A DNA stretch of 64,000 nucleotides from Neckera pumila (lineage: Eukaryota > Streptophyta > Bryopsida > Hypnales > Neckeraceae). Positions 47,958-58,874 of this stretch are shown in pieces. Below the pieces are notes generated by a model, which was not told the origin of the DNA, searched no databases, and saw only the letters and a program-made list of their open reading frames with translations. Position 1 is the stretch's first letter. Each line of letters begins with the position of its first letter. The DNA is taken from assembly GCA_963969595.1 (NCBI GenBank), contig OZ018416.1:22460065-22524064 (forward strand), written 5' to 3'. The position numbers were made by a program, and so were the translations under genes.

Positions 47958-49186
47958 TTAACCCCTAAAGGCCCATTGTCCCTTTGGAGGACAAATGGGG
48001 TTTTGGGCAAGTACCTACGGACTGAAATTTTGTTGTGATTTTTTGTAACTTTTTTGGAAGATAGAAAAATTTCTAAGCTTTTTGTAAATACGACTGTTTT
48101 TCAATCGGTGCCTGGGAAAAAAAGTTATACCCAAATAAGCTCAAAATAGGGGACAGAGGGCAAAAAAAAATTTGCATTTTTTTTTTCTTAATTTTTTTTC
48201 TTATAGAGTATATTTTTGTCTATCTGGAAAGATTTGATTAATTTCATTTGGATTTTCTATGAGAAATTCATGGACAATCTTGTTTTTTGGGCACTTATAG
48301 TATCATCTTGAAAAAAAATAACTTATAAGATTCATTTCTGAATGCAATTTTAACTACTTTTCAAAAAAAAAAGTTCCATAGTATTTAGTTTTTTTGCTAG
48401 AACAATCTCACCATTGGAATTATTGCTTTATAACTCCATATAAAAGATATTAATATTTTAGATTTTCCTTCTATCTCGTACCTACTTTTACTTAATAATT
48501 TTTTTAGTAATAAAAATTAAGTTTTTTTGGATTTTTTTTCCCCTAGATTCTCAACTCAGTTTTCTACTATAAAGATTTAAAGCTCAAAACTTTGTAGTGC
48601 AATAAATTTAAGTAAAAAATGTTCAAAGTCATAAAGTCTAGTCCCGCAATGTGCTGAAAAACTTGTTTTTTTCACTTTAAACGCAAATATCTTGCAATCT
48701 ATGCGGTCAAAAATTCTGAAATTTTTTCCACACATTTTTACACTAGTTAGGTATAAGATCCAATGGTTAGGTGTGCAAAAAAATATTTTTCAATTTTTTT
48801 GTACTCTTTGCTATAGAAATGGCAATTTTGAGTGGTTTTTGGCAGAAAAAGGGCCTTGGGCCTTTAGGCATTAGGAAAAATTTCAGCCCTCCAAAAGGCC
48901 TCAAGTTCTGCACCCGCCCGGTGCAATTATGGAAAAAAATAAAAATAAAATAAAAAAATTGTTGTTGTTATTTTTTAATATTTTTTTAATATTTAAATAT
49001 TTGATGCTGATGTGGCACTAGTAGTGCCACATCAGATTTTTATTTTTTTAATATTTTTGTTTCCAAAAAAATACTTTTTTAAGAAAAATTGTTTTTTTAT
49101 TCATTCTAAAATTGCACCAAAGGGGTCTCGTAAATCAATTCCTTAGCGGCCTTCTGGAGGGCTGAAATTTTTTCTAATGGGGTTAA
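47958..49186 (-). mobile_element. TTAA element B6, family B, reverse, nested in B5
   Basis: Left end TTAACCCCTAAAGGCCC at 47958; right end resumes as GGGGTTAA at 49179-49186. Its right terminal repeat is itself split by the MITE 48874-49175. The TTAA is doubled around it and single in the sister copy B3 at 32289-32292. Confidence 0.85.
48874..49175. mobile_element. Fold-back MITE inserted in the terminal repeat of B6
   Basis: Ends GGAAAAATTTCAGCCC and GGGCTGAAATTTTTTC, with inner GGCC arms. The centre GATGTGGCACTAGTAGTGCC plus ACATC is a perfect palindrome. TA adjoins both ends, fitting a TA target duplication. Confidence 0.82.
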
Positions 49187-49552
49187 CTTCCTTTTTTATG
49201 AATGAAAAGCAAATAATTTTCATGCAATATTTTTTTACAAGACTCTCAATTCAATCTTCGATGTATAAAATTTTCAATTCAAAATGTATTTTGCAAATAA
49301 TTTATGTTAAAAAGATTCAAAGTCTTAAAATCTAATTATAAATAAGGTTCAAGTAAATGTTTTCTTCATTTTAAATCCAAATATCTTGCAATCAGCATGG
49401 TGAAATTTTTTGAAACTTCTTCTACACAATCTCATATTGATTAAGTACAAGATTCTATGGTTAGATATGTAGAAAGAAAAACTGAAAAGTTTTGCACTTT
49501 ACAATAGAAATGTTTTTTGACCCAAAAAAGACCTTGGTCCTGTAAGAGTTAA

Positions 49553-51364
49553 GGTACCCGATCATGAGATGCCTGCTTACCATTTAATATATTACGGAGT
49601 GTAATTTTATCAATCAAACTCATATGACACGCGTCATTGCCACAACTACTAAAAGAAATTGTAAATATAACATTTGATCTCAACCAAACACAATATAATT
49701 TCAAATTCAAAATTATATATTTTAAAAGTTTAAACACTAATTCAATTTCATAAAAAAAACTTTTAATTTGTACACCTTGCACCACTAGAAAAGAGGTCAT
49801 GGGACACTAAGCAGCTTTGTAGCTTTGGTGCCTCTTACCTCCTTTCTACCATTGGAAAGAATGTGAACCCGGCCTTCAAGAGGCATTGAATTCCCATGAA
49901 GCCGGTCATGAGGCTTGTTGAGCTTGCTCCAAACCCCACGACGTCCGTTGGTGAAATTGGCAGAGGAACTTTGAATGCATACGATGAGAGTAGTTTTCAT
50001 CTAACATATAATACATTGTTTGCAAGCTTTCAAAAATGATCTTCTAAAGATATAAATATGATTTTCTTATAAAAAAAACTGAGAATACACAACCCTTCAA
50101 AGATTACTACTGTGTTAAGGATTGATAATGGTGTGAACAACGTGGAGAACATTAAAAACATTGATAGGGAACAAAAAGGATGATGAACAAACCAAGGCAG
50201 GCAGGTGTTTTCAAGGCCCCCAAATCTTTTCTCCCAGCCAGTGTTGTATCTTCTTCTTTTTAAGTGCAAATATGAATTGTTGCAAGCTGCTGGGCCTACT
50301 GGTGGAGTTCCACAGAAGGGATTTCAATTTTTATGAGTTCTATAGATCTGTCAAGGGCTGCTGCAGGTGCTAAGCTTAACATAGAAGCACACTGCAACCC
50401 AAAGTCAATATCTGGAAGCAGTCCCATCTCCCCGAAATGGAGTCCTGCAGTCATGCAGAAGAATGGATATGGAACTGAAGCAGTCATGTTCCTGTGGCCC
50501 CATCGTGGGTTGATGTCACGATCAGTCACTTCTTTCACGCAATCAAAACATGTTTCAATTTGTGCCAAATAAGGTAAAAGATCCCATTGCGGTCAAATGG
50601 CCCATGATGGACACCTAATGACCCCATTGTGTTTTTTCAGACCACAGTCAATGCTTTACATGGTAGTTATGGAGTAATTAGTGACCTCAATAGGTACTTC
50701 CAACTTTTCAATGTAAAATTCTTTGTAAAAACTGATCTTTTAGGTCTTCTATGTTTGAAAATGTTGTGACTGCAATGGGTAGGAAGATGACTATATTGGA
50801 TTCAGATTTTGTTGGTCATAAGGTAGCCTACAGCCCCCTATGGGCTAATCACTTAAAAAATTCTGAACTAATTCATACTTGGTCCAAAAAATATAATTTC
50901 AAATGTCCTCATTGTCTCCCTAATGTAATAAACTTTTGTAATGTAATGTAATGTATGAAACCAGTCCCCGCCCAGCTCTTTATAGAAGTTTTATTGTACT
51001 ACTACCACTAACATTCCAACTTGTGAATGTCTGCTGGATATTTGATGGCTCCTTGGACAGCTTAACTTACCCGTAAGGTAGTTTTGGGTGATTCCGAGAT
51101 ACTTTTTGCATGCCTGTGCTTGGGCAGCCACGATGGTCAGTGCATTTTCTTTAATACTGAGCTGTTATGGTGAAGCAAGCCCATCGATCTCCAGCCATCC
51201 TGTAAAACTCCCCTTGGGACTGGGAATTGCAGAGGTGGTGTTGTGCCTGGCATTAGCCGGCCCAACCAAGCACACCAAGTGCAACAGTGTTGATCTGAAC
51301 CCCAGCCGGGATCTTAGGATTTTGCTTTGCTTGGGGAAATTCATTTGCCAGATGGACATCTCAA
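49553..51364. other. Unassigned intergenic DNA
   Basis: Contains open frames on opposite strands at 50296-50572 (90 codons minus, 79 plus) without recognisable domains. AAGGTAAAAG near 50570 and TTTTTTCAG at about 50632 look like splice sites, but an in-frame stop just before the donor argues against a coding exon on the plus strand. A decayed gene cannot be excluded. Confidence 0.35.
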
Positions 51365-51480
51365 ATTTGTTAGCATTTTTTAAAACAAATGAAATGGAAT
51401 TTCATTGCAACATCTCAAGTCTTTTGCAACTCCTTCATGTCCTTTACTTAAAGTTAGTCCTCAAAGCATGGTCCAAGTAA
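51365..51480 (-). mobile_element. LINE-like 3' end, reverse
   Basis: Minus-strand terminus TTGCAATGAAATTCCATTTC and ATTTGTTTTAAAAAATGC, of the same family as the tails at 10350 and 26590. Upstream extent is unclear. Confidence 0.5.
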
Positions 51481-52355
51481 ATTAGACTGTAGAAATGACC
51501 ACAAGAAGAAGATCCATGTGTGTCAACATTGTCTCGAGAGCAAAGAAGTCCAACGGGGCATAACTTAGGCTGAGAGGATATTGAAACAGCATTTCAGAAA
51601 GGGTGCGTGAAATGATGGAGAGATCACTTGATAGGTATAGTTTTTATTTCAATCGGTGCCTAAAAATAAAAGTTATGCCACCCTAAAGAAAAAACAAAGG
51701 GTAGAGGGCAACACAATTTTCAATTTTTTTCTCATAGAAAATATTTGGAAAGATAGGTTTCATTCTATTTAGATTAGTGATGAAAAAATTATGGACAATC
51801 TTTTCTTTTTGGGCCAACCTAAACATCTTCTTCAAGAAAATAACTTACAAGATTTATTTCTGAATGCAGTTTTCACAATTTGATAAAAAAAACTGTTTGA
51901 GAAGTTTAAGTTTGCTTGCTGAAAAATCTGACTCTCATTAGAATTATTGTGTTTCAATTCCATGTTTGAGCTATTAACCCCTAAAGGACCAACATGCAAT
52001 TTTGGGCTACATAGAAATTTTGGACAGGTACGAGTGACAAGAGATTTCAATATTTTGGCCCAAATTTTAATCAAAGATGGGGCAAGGAATATCTTTTATA
52101 TGCACAAAATTTCATGACATTTGGAAATACGAGTCAAAAGTTATGACCTAATATGTTGTTGTTTTTTGTAACTGGGCAGATAAAAAATAAACTTTAAAAA
52201 AAAAAAAAATTGAAATTGATTTTCTAGAGTTGTGTATACATAGAAATCTTTGAATCATTCCATTTTTATCAACAAGTCAAAACTTATGAGGATTTTTTGT
52301 TTGTGGGCAATTTTGGATTCTCTACTTGAAAATAAACTTTGAAGTCCTTCATCCC

Positions 52356-52754
52356 TTAACCCTTTAAGGACCGTGGTTGATTTTGGGGGTGGGCAATGCG
52401 TTTTGTGGTTGAAGCAAAACGATGCATGTCAAAGATCCGACCGTACCAATGGATGCGGGATGAATGGTTTACTAAATGACGGTGAATTTTGTGGCAAACT
52501 ATAGCGCAATCCGGTTTATTATAAAGATATTATGTTTCAAATATTGCATTTTCAGCCAAAAAACCGTCACGAATTTCAACCCTGAGTCTACATAGAGGCT
52601 CAGATTGGCCCGATTTTTGTTCCTATGGATGGAGTTGGGAATTCCCACATCTGTCCCCTTTGGTCCATCTCCCAATTTACAACTAATTTGACCTTAGAAG
52701 TATAAATGTGGCAATTTCGACCCAAAACTAGTCGACTGGTCCTTAAAGGGTTAA
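52356..52754. mobile_element. TTAA element G, compact 399 bp
   Basis: Ends TTAACCCTTTAAGGACC and GGTCCTTAAAGGGTTAA, a perfect inverse. The interior is less AT-rich than the other families (GATCCGACCGTACCAATGG, CCGTCACGAATTTCAACCC). Only one copy is present. Its right TTAA is shared with the start of D2. Confidence 0.85.
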
Positions 52755-54390
52755 AGGATTGAGGAGGGTTTTCAGGGAGACATTGTCAAAAACTGCGGTT
52801 TGTTTTGAAACTTTAACCGTACAAAATTGAAGTAAGGTATTATACAAAAGTTTGGAAAAACTTTCAACCCATTTGACAACAACGATTGAAAAATTATAAC
52901 ACTTGAAGTGTAAAAGAAAAACCTTTTCTTATTTTTACGAAACAGGGTTAGCAGACTTTGGGCCCTCTTGGAATAAAAAATTTTCTCTACACAAAAATGA
53001 AGATTTTGACCATTCATTAGCCCCTAAAGTTTCATGACTATGTAATCACCAAAAACGCTCCAAAACTGCCATTTCTAATACAACTGCCAAATTTCTGGAA
53101 TTTTTTTTTTGACAAATGTAACCGTAGGATCTTGTAGTATGATATTTTAAAAACATGTGGTAAAAATTTCAGAAAATTCCACCGTGTGGATCATAAGATA
53201 TAAGCATTCAAAGTCTTGAAAACCATTTTTTCAATCCTGCAAAAAACCGGGGCAGCTGCACTTTGCAATCTCACTTTTCAATGAAAAAATGCCGATAAAG
53301 GTGGTGCTTCTTTGAACTCAGTTTTCTAAACAAGTTGTCTATATGCTTGAAAAATTTCACATCATTTGGAATTGTACAACATATAGGAAAAAAATAGTAA
53401 GTAGAAAGAAGTAGAAAATGATTCAGAATACTAAATTGTTAAAAATTTTGATCATGGAATTTAAAAATGCCAATCCCAAAGGTTGTAATGTTGTAATAAT
53501 CAATCTACATCCTAGGATTTAATTTTTTTTCAAAAATATTGAAAATTGAGTCAAATAAACAACTTTAAAGTTTTTTTTAGAGTAGAGAATCCATAACTGC
53601 CCGCAATTCAAAAACCCTCATAACTTTCGACTCATTGATTGAAATGGAATGACTCAAATCTTTTTAAGTATATATAAATGTAGAGAACCAATTTCAAAAA
53701 AAAAAATTCCGGAAAAAATGATTTTTTCTTATCTGCCCAAACTGCCCAGTTACGAAAAAAAGTAACATATTAGGTCACAACTTTTGACTTGTATTTCGAA
53801 ATGTCATGAAACTTATTACACATGAAGATATTCCTGGCCCCTACCTTCTATTAAAATTTCAGCCTCAAATATGGATATCTCTAGTCACATGTACCTGCCC
53901 AAAATTTCTATAAGGCCAAAAAACGCATGTTGGTCCTTTGGGGGTTAATATATGATGTTAGCTTCACTCATGAAAATTTTTAGAGGCAACGTAACTGAGA
54001 TGTCTAGCTTACACTAAATCACCCTACAATGCAAGAAGGGTAGGTGAATTGGCAATACACTAGTCATTTTTTTTTATTTTACTTGTGTAATGAGGAAATT
54101 TCTAATTTAAAATCTGAATGGTGAAAAGTTAGAGACAAACATTTGGAATATGTGGAAAAAACTTCAAGAATTTTGACTTCATAGATTGCAAGATAATGGG
54201 CCTTGAAGTTAGAAGAGTTTTTTTTCTTCTTGAAACTGCCCCAACATAGCTAACAAAATTTGAATCCTCTTAGAATTTGATTTGAGAACTAAAACTTGTT
54301 TTTCTTTAGACAATTGTATGCCATATTTTATTAGTTACCTACTTGCCAGATTTCAAAAGTTGATGATCTTTATTTGCAAAAGATTTATGA
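52751..54390 (-). mobile_element. TTAA element D2, family D, reverse, split by A5
   Basis: Begins TTAAAGGATTGAGGAGGG, the decayed end of family D, and matches D1 in reverse to about 54390, where it is truncated. The stretch near 54107-54110 keeps the uninterrupted TTAA at which B1 entered D1. Confidence 0.78.
53017..53948 (-). mobile_element. TTAA element A5, family A, reverse, nested in D2
   Basis: 932 bp from TTAGCCCCTAAAGTTTCATG to GGTCCTTTGGGGGTTAA. Flanking D sequence (GACCATTCA before, TATATGATGTTAGC after) rejoins as the D1 sequence when A5 is removed. Near-identical to A3. Confidence 0.9.
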
Positions 54391-55013
54391 ATGTTCCATG
54401 ACTATGTTTTCAAAAGATTCCCAACTTTCTGAAATTTTTACCACATGTTCTCAACTCAGCGTACTACAAGATCCTACAATTACATGTATCAAAATAAAGT
54501 TCTTTTCAAAAACTTTGGTACTTGTTTTAAAAATGATAGTTTTTGAGCAATTTTGGTGAAAACATAGTCATGGAACTTTATGGATTAACAATTTAGTTTT
54601 TTGTTCAATCTTGAACTTGCTTCTATTTCATAAGTTTTTAAAGAATGAAAATCAAGTGTGTGTTTTTCAAATTTTGTTTCATGAACTTTCAACTCAACTT
54701 CTTCAACATTAGTTTTTTTAAAGTCAACATTAGTGGTGCAAAAATCTTAAACTCATAAGAATCAAAGCCTTAAAATCTAAGCAAGCAGGGTGCAAAATAA
54801 TTAATTTTCTTCACTTCGAACACAAATATCTTACAATCCATTTTGCAAAAGTTTTTGGAATTTCTTCCACACATTCTTATATAAGTCTAGTGCAAGATCT
54901 TGTCGTTAAATCTGGAAGAAAAAAAAAAACTAAATTTTTTTGCGCTTTGCAATGGGAATGGCAATTTTGGATGGAATTTGATGAAAAAAAGGCATCGGGA
55001 CTTTAAGCGTTAA

Positions 55014-55473
55014 ACAATGAATGAAATTTGATTGATAGATCTTTTATTCAAATGACAATTTCATAGGTATTTGCTAATTCTTCACATGAATCTTCAAGGA
55101 TTAAACATTGGTGTAAAACTTGATTAGTTGGCTACACTCTTCATCCTATTTAGTGTAAGTCCATACTAAATAAGGTAGACGTACATAAAAGTAACAGGCT
55201 TCATTTATTGACATCTAAAATATGATCTAAATCCAAGCACAATAAGACGTAAAGTAGATAGGTGGGGTCACAAAAGGTTGTCGCAGTTATAAGGGCGGGA
55301 TTTGCATTAGCCAATCTTCTGTGAGTTGTACAAGTTTACGGTCTGTTGTTTTTGGGTGTTTCCAAGACTACTTGTATATTTTTCTATAGTTTATAGTATG
55401 TGTATCTACGCAGTTGTTTCCACAAATTTGTATTAATTATACAAGCTTAGAAAAATATGAAACGGATTTTGTT
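55014..55473. other. Unassigned spacer
   Basis: No gene or repeat recognised; AAATAAGGTAGACGTAC at about 55166 recalls TAAGGTA MITE ends. Confidence 0.35.
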
Positions 55474-55690
55474 GGTTTTCTAAACCATTTTCTAACAAGC
55501 GCACATCATTTATTCTGTAGCTACCCTCAAGAGCTACAGATCTTGAATAAGTGTTACTCCTAGGTATATCTATCTTATTTAGTAGGTTTCCTAAACCATT
55601 TCCTAATAAGTCCACATCATTTTATTCTGTAGCTATCCTCAAGAGTTGCAGATCTTGAATAAGTGTTACTTCTAGGTATGCCTATCTTAG
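55474..55690 (-). repeat. Tandem duplication of 111 bp (37 codons)
   Basis: Units start at 55474 and 55585. On the minus strand both read an alike peptide including IPRSNTYSRS and a LLGNGLGN-type segment. One unit has a one-base insertion after the SYRI codons. It may be a relic of a repetitive coding sequence. Confidence 0.75.
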
Positions 55691-55739
55691 ATACCGTTAT
55701 AATATTTGAGACAATTTTGTTTAGTATTGCTCTTATGAT

Positions 55740-56672
55740 TTAACCCCTAAAGGACCATTGTCCCTTTTGAGGACAAATGTGTTTTTGGGCAGGTACCTAT
55801 GGGCTGAAACTTTCTCTTGGATTTTAAGACTTTTTTTGGAGGTAGAAAAGCTGATTAGCTTTGTGGGAATATAATTTTTTTCATAATCAGTGCTTGGGAA
55901 CAAAAGTTATGACCAAATAAGCTCAAAATAGAGGACGGGGGGCAGCGTGGACAGCAAAAAAAAATTTGCACTTTTTTTTTTTCTTTCAAAGTATTCTTTT
56001 CTCATAGATTATTTTTTTGTCTATCAGGAAAGCTTTGATTCATTTCATTTGGATTTGTTATGAGAAAGTTGTGGACATTCTTGTTTTTTGGGCAATTAGA
56101 GCATCTTTTTGAAAACAACAACTTGTAGGATTCATTTATGAATGCAGATTTTCAAATTTTTCAAATTTTTTTTTTGCAAGGTTTAGTTTACTTGCTAGAA
56201 CAATCTCACCATTGGGATTAGTGCATTTCAATTCCATCTAAAATATATGAATATTTTAGATTTTCCTTCTATCTTGTACCTACTTCTACTTAACAATTTT
56301 TTAATAATGAAAATTATTATTTTTTTAATTTTTTTTGCTGAATTCTCAACTCAATTCTCCACTATAAACATTTAAAGCTCAAAACTCTTAGTGCAAAATT
56401 TTTAAGTTAAAAATGTTCAAAGTAAAATAATCCAATCCCACAATGTGTTGAAAAACTTGTTTTTTTTCACTACAAATGCAGATATCTTGCAATCTGTGCG
56501 GTCAAAAATTCTGAAATTTTTTCCACACATTCTCATACTAGTTAGGTGTGAGATCTTACGGTTAGATGTGCAAAAAAAAAAAACATTTTTAAATTTTTTT
56601 TATGCTTTGCTAAAAAATGGCAGTTTGGGGTGTTTTTTGGCAGAAAAAAGGCCTTGGGCCTTTAGGGGTTAA
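55740..56672 (-). mobile_element. TTAA element B8, family B, reverse
   Basis: 933 bp from TTAACCCCTAAAGGACC to GGCCTTTAGGGGTTAA. Complete and uninterrupted. An open frame of 75 codons on the plus strand runs into the right end and stops at the TAA of the terminal TTAA. Confidence 0.92.
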
Positions 56673-58564
56673 GGAATCCATACTATTTTGTGCCCGAGTT
56701 TTACCTTTTTCTTTGAAAAATGTTGCAATCACTTGTATAAGGTAACTACACCTAAAATAAACCATTCCTCAATAAACCCTTATTTTTGAAGGAAACATGA
56801 ATTGGGAGGATACCTAAAATGGTGCACACTACAAAGACAAGTGTAAGGTGGAGTTGGGGCCCATTTTGAATAGTGTGCAACTCTATTATAGTACTGTATA
56901 AGTGGCAACTTTACAAGTGATCTTTTCGCATCTTACACCTTGCATTTTTTAAAATTTGTAACTAATTTAGAACGTGTCCAAAAATCATGGACCCCCTTGC
57001 ATTTTGATTCCTAGTCCTTTGCCAATGTACATCAATTGTTGTTCCGCCAAGTTTTTTCCTGCCGTTTTAGGTGTAGATCCCCTTCGTGTGGTATTTGGCA
57101 TTTCGGGTGTTTGCAACGTCCTGTATGGGGTGCAGTGCACTACTTGATGATAAAAAAGCTTTTCTTACTTCACTTCCTTCGTGTGGCCCCTCAGTCCCTG
57201 TTTGTTTGTACGAGTCCCCTCACTATTTGAGCAGCCACACTAATCACTCCTTGGAGTGTCCGTCTCTCTCGTGCATGCGTGCCTCGTTTCCTGAAAAGCC
57301 AGCCAACTGAAGCCTCTCGTCGTCAGTCCGTGAGTGGCTTCCGTCCGTTGCCTGTCCCGTTTTTTTCCCCCATAAGTTACTCGAATGCAAATCCAAGTTA
57401 CCCGCCGCCATAGCCTGGAGTCCTGGACCCTCACTCACTTGAAGCCGGCCCTTGACCAGTGAGGGAGCCCGATCATGAGGCCACGTCGCTCCGCCTGCTG
57501 TCCTTCACTTCACCTTCACTTCACCGAAGAATAAATAGACTAAGGTAGATCTCCCATTTCCGATCACTCTCCCATTTGCGTGCAAGTAGGGTGTTCTCTT
57601 TCCGTGCAAGGAGGGAGGGAAGGAAAAACGATTGCATCTAATACAGTCGTGGCGCATCGCGAATGGTTCCAACGCTGAACAATTTTGCAACTCCTCTTTG
57701 ATCGGAAACATGACAATCTATAGGACCAAAGTGGGACAGAAACAATCTTCAGCCAAAAAATTTATAAAAATTTTACATTTTACAAAGAAGAATTCTGGAA
57801 AGTTTGCAACCTTCCTGAATCCTATCTCCGCAGCTTGGAAAAATTCTGCAATTAACTTCTCCACGCTGCAACACTGTCGAATTGCTGAAGTGAGCGGAAA
57901 TGGGGTCGCCTGCCTTAGTATTTTATTGATTTATGAATGTATGTATGGATAAGTTCATAATGACGAACTGACCTTTTCCAGGCATGAGTGACGGACGGAC
58001 GGAGCAGCCAGGGCCACTGAACCCGCAGAGCGAACTTTTCCCCGGCAGCCAATGGCGGACGCCCATTGCTCTTCTCCCCTCGACGGAAGCCGACAGAAGC
58101 AGTCTGCCCCCGCGGCCCCGCCTTCCCCCCCGTCCGTCATTCAGTCCCGCGGGCTCTCCGAAGAATCATTCTCCGAAGGAGGGACGAGACTGAGGGAGCT
58201 TTTCCGGTTTCAGTTTCGGCCCCCCCGGCCGGCCTGGCTGGGCTTTGGCTCCCTGTAACACTTCATTGTATTTCTGCTGGAAAAAGGAAGGAGCCTCGAT
58301 TTCCCGTCTCGTCTATTCCGGCCTCCATGTCGACACTGCAATGGCCGCCTTGGCAGCAGCAGCAATGGTCTCCCTGGATCCACCAAACCAAACCAAACCA
58401 GGGGGGGGGGGGCCACTCCACCCGGGCGGGCGGGCGGGCTCATCCAATCCAAGTATCGAACCCAAGCAGGTTTAAAGCCTTTTTCTGCGCTTTAATAAAT
58501 ACACTCACTCTCGCAATAACTTACGGTATTATCCCACCCACTGGACTGACCGACTGGAGGACTG
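56673..58564. other. Intergenic DNA becoming GC-rich, no supported gene
   Basis: From about 57000 the DNA is GC- and CpG-richer. Overlapping open frames on both strands (for example 58066-58620, 184 codons plus) are Pro/Ser/Arg-rich and resemble no family. TAAGGTAGATCTCCC at 57541 could be a stray MITE end. Confidence 0.4.
58401..58438 (+). other. G-run and potential G-quadruplex
   Basis: A run of twelve Gs (58401-58412) is followed by GGGCGGGCGGGCGGG at 58424-58438, four G-triplets with one-base loops. That fits the strict quadruplex pattern on the plus strand. Confidence 0.8.
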
Positions 58565-58740
58565 ACTTCTTTTTCTTTTTGGAAACAAAGGAAACAGAGT
58601 TTCATTGCCAACAAAAATAGGGCTAGGTGGGGCATAACATTCAGTAGCTCTACAAGTGCTGCCTTGGCGTGTGGATTTGGAGAGTGGGGCTTTACCACTC
58701 CTCCTCTGCCCCATGGCTAACACGTCAAGCAAGGGCGCCA
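58565..58740 (-). mobile_element. LINE-like 3' end, reverse
   Basis: Minus-strand order is GGCAGAGGAGGAGTGG, GCCCCACCTAGCCC, GTTGGCAATGAAACTCTGTT, TCCTTTGTTTCC, then an A-rich tract. It matches the other members only at the terminus. Confidence 0.55.
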
Positions 58741-58874
58741 AATGGGTATTATTGCAAAGAATTAAAAGGTTTCGATATAAAACTTACGAAACTTACACAT
58801 TTTACTTACAAAATGTTAATAAACACTCTCTTACATTGTTTCAAAAGCACTTCCAATTTATTGTGTGTTTCTAA

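Larger units (their letters stand above)
47482..49552 (-). mobile_element. TTAA element B5, family B, reverse, split by B6
   Basis: Left part 47482-47961 starts TTAATACCTGAAAGACC. Right part 49187-49552 ends GGTCCTGTAAGAGTTAA. The inserted element is B6. This host is more decayed than its insert, consistent with the order of events. Confidence 0.8.
51974..54588 (+). mobile_element. TTAA element A4, family A, forward, nested in B7 and itself split
   Basis: Left part 51974-52355 begins TTAACCCCTAAAGGACC. Right part about 54395-54588 ends CTTTATGGATTAA. The middle is displaced by G and D2. TTAA is doubled around A4 and single in B3. Confidence 0.8.
51640..55013 (-). mobile_element. TTAA element B7, family B, reverse, host of a nested stack
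   Basis: Left part 51640-51977 (GGTGCCTAAAAATAAAAGTTATG onward; its outer end is lost). Right part 54585-55013 ends GGGACTTTAAGCGTTAA. The break point matches the intact TTAA at 32247-32250 in B3. Confidence 0.75.

Noticed and set aside
50296..50572. Possible exon with splice-like donor at 50571 and acceptor near 50632
   Set aside because: A stop codon lies immediately before the donor in the open frame, and the continuation shows no coding pattern; left as unassigned.
51088..51480. 130-codon plus-strand open frame
   Set aside because: Its 3' third is the antisense of a LINE-like 3' end; no domain recognised.
58066..58620. 184-codon plus-strand open frame
   Set aside because: It runs through a G homopolymer and into a reversed LINE-like tail, and the residues show no domain.
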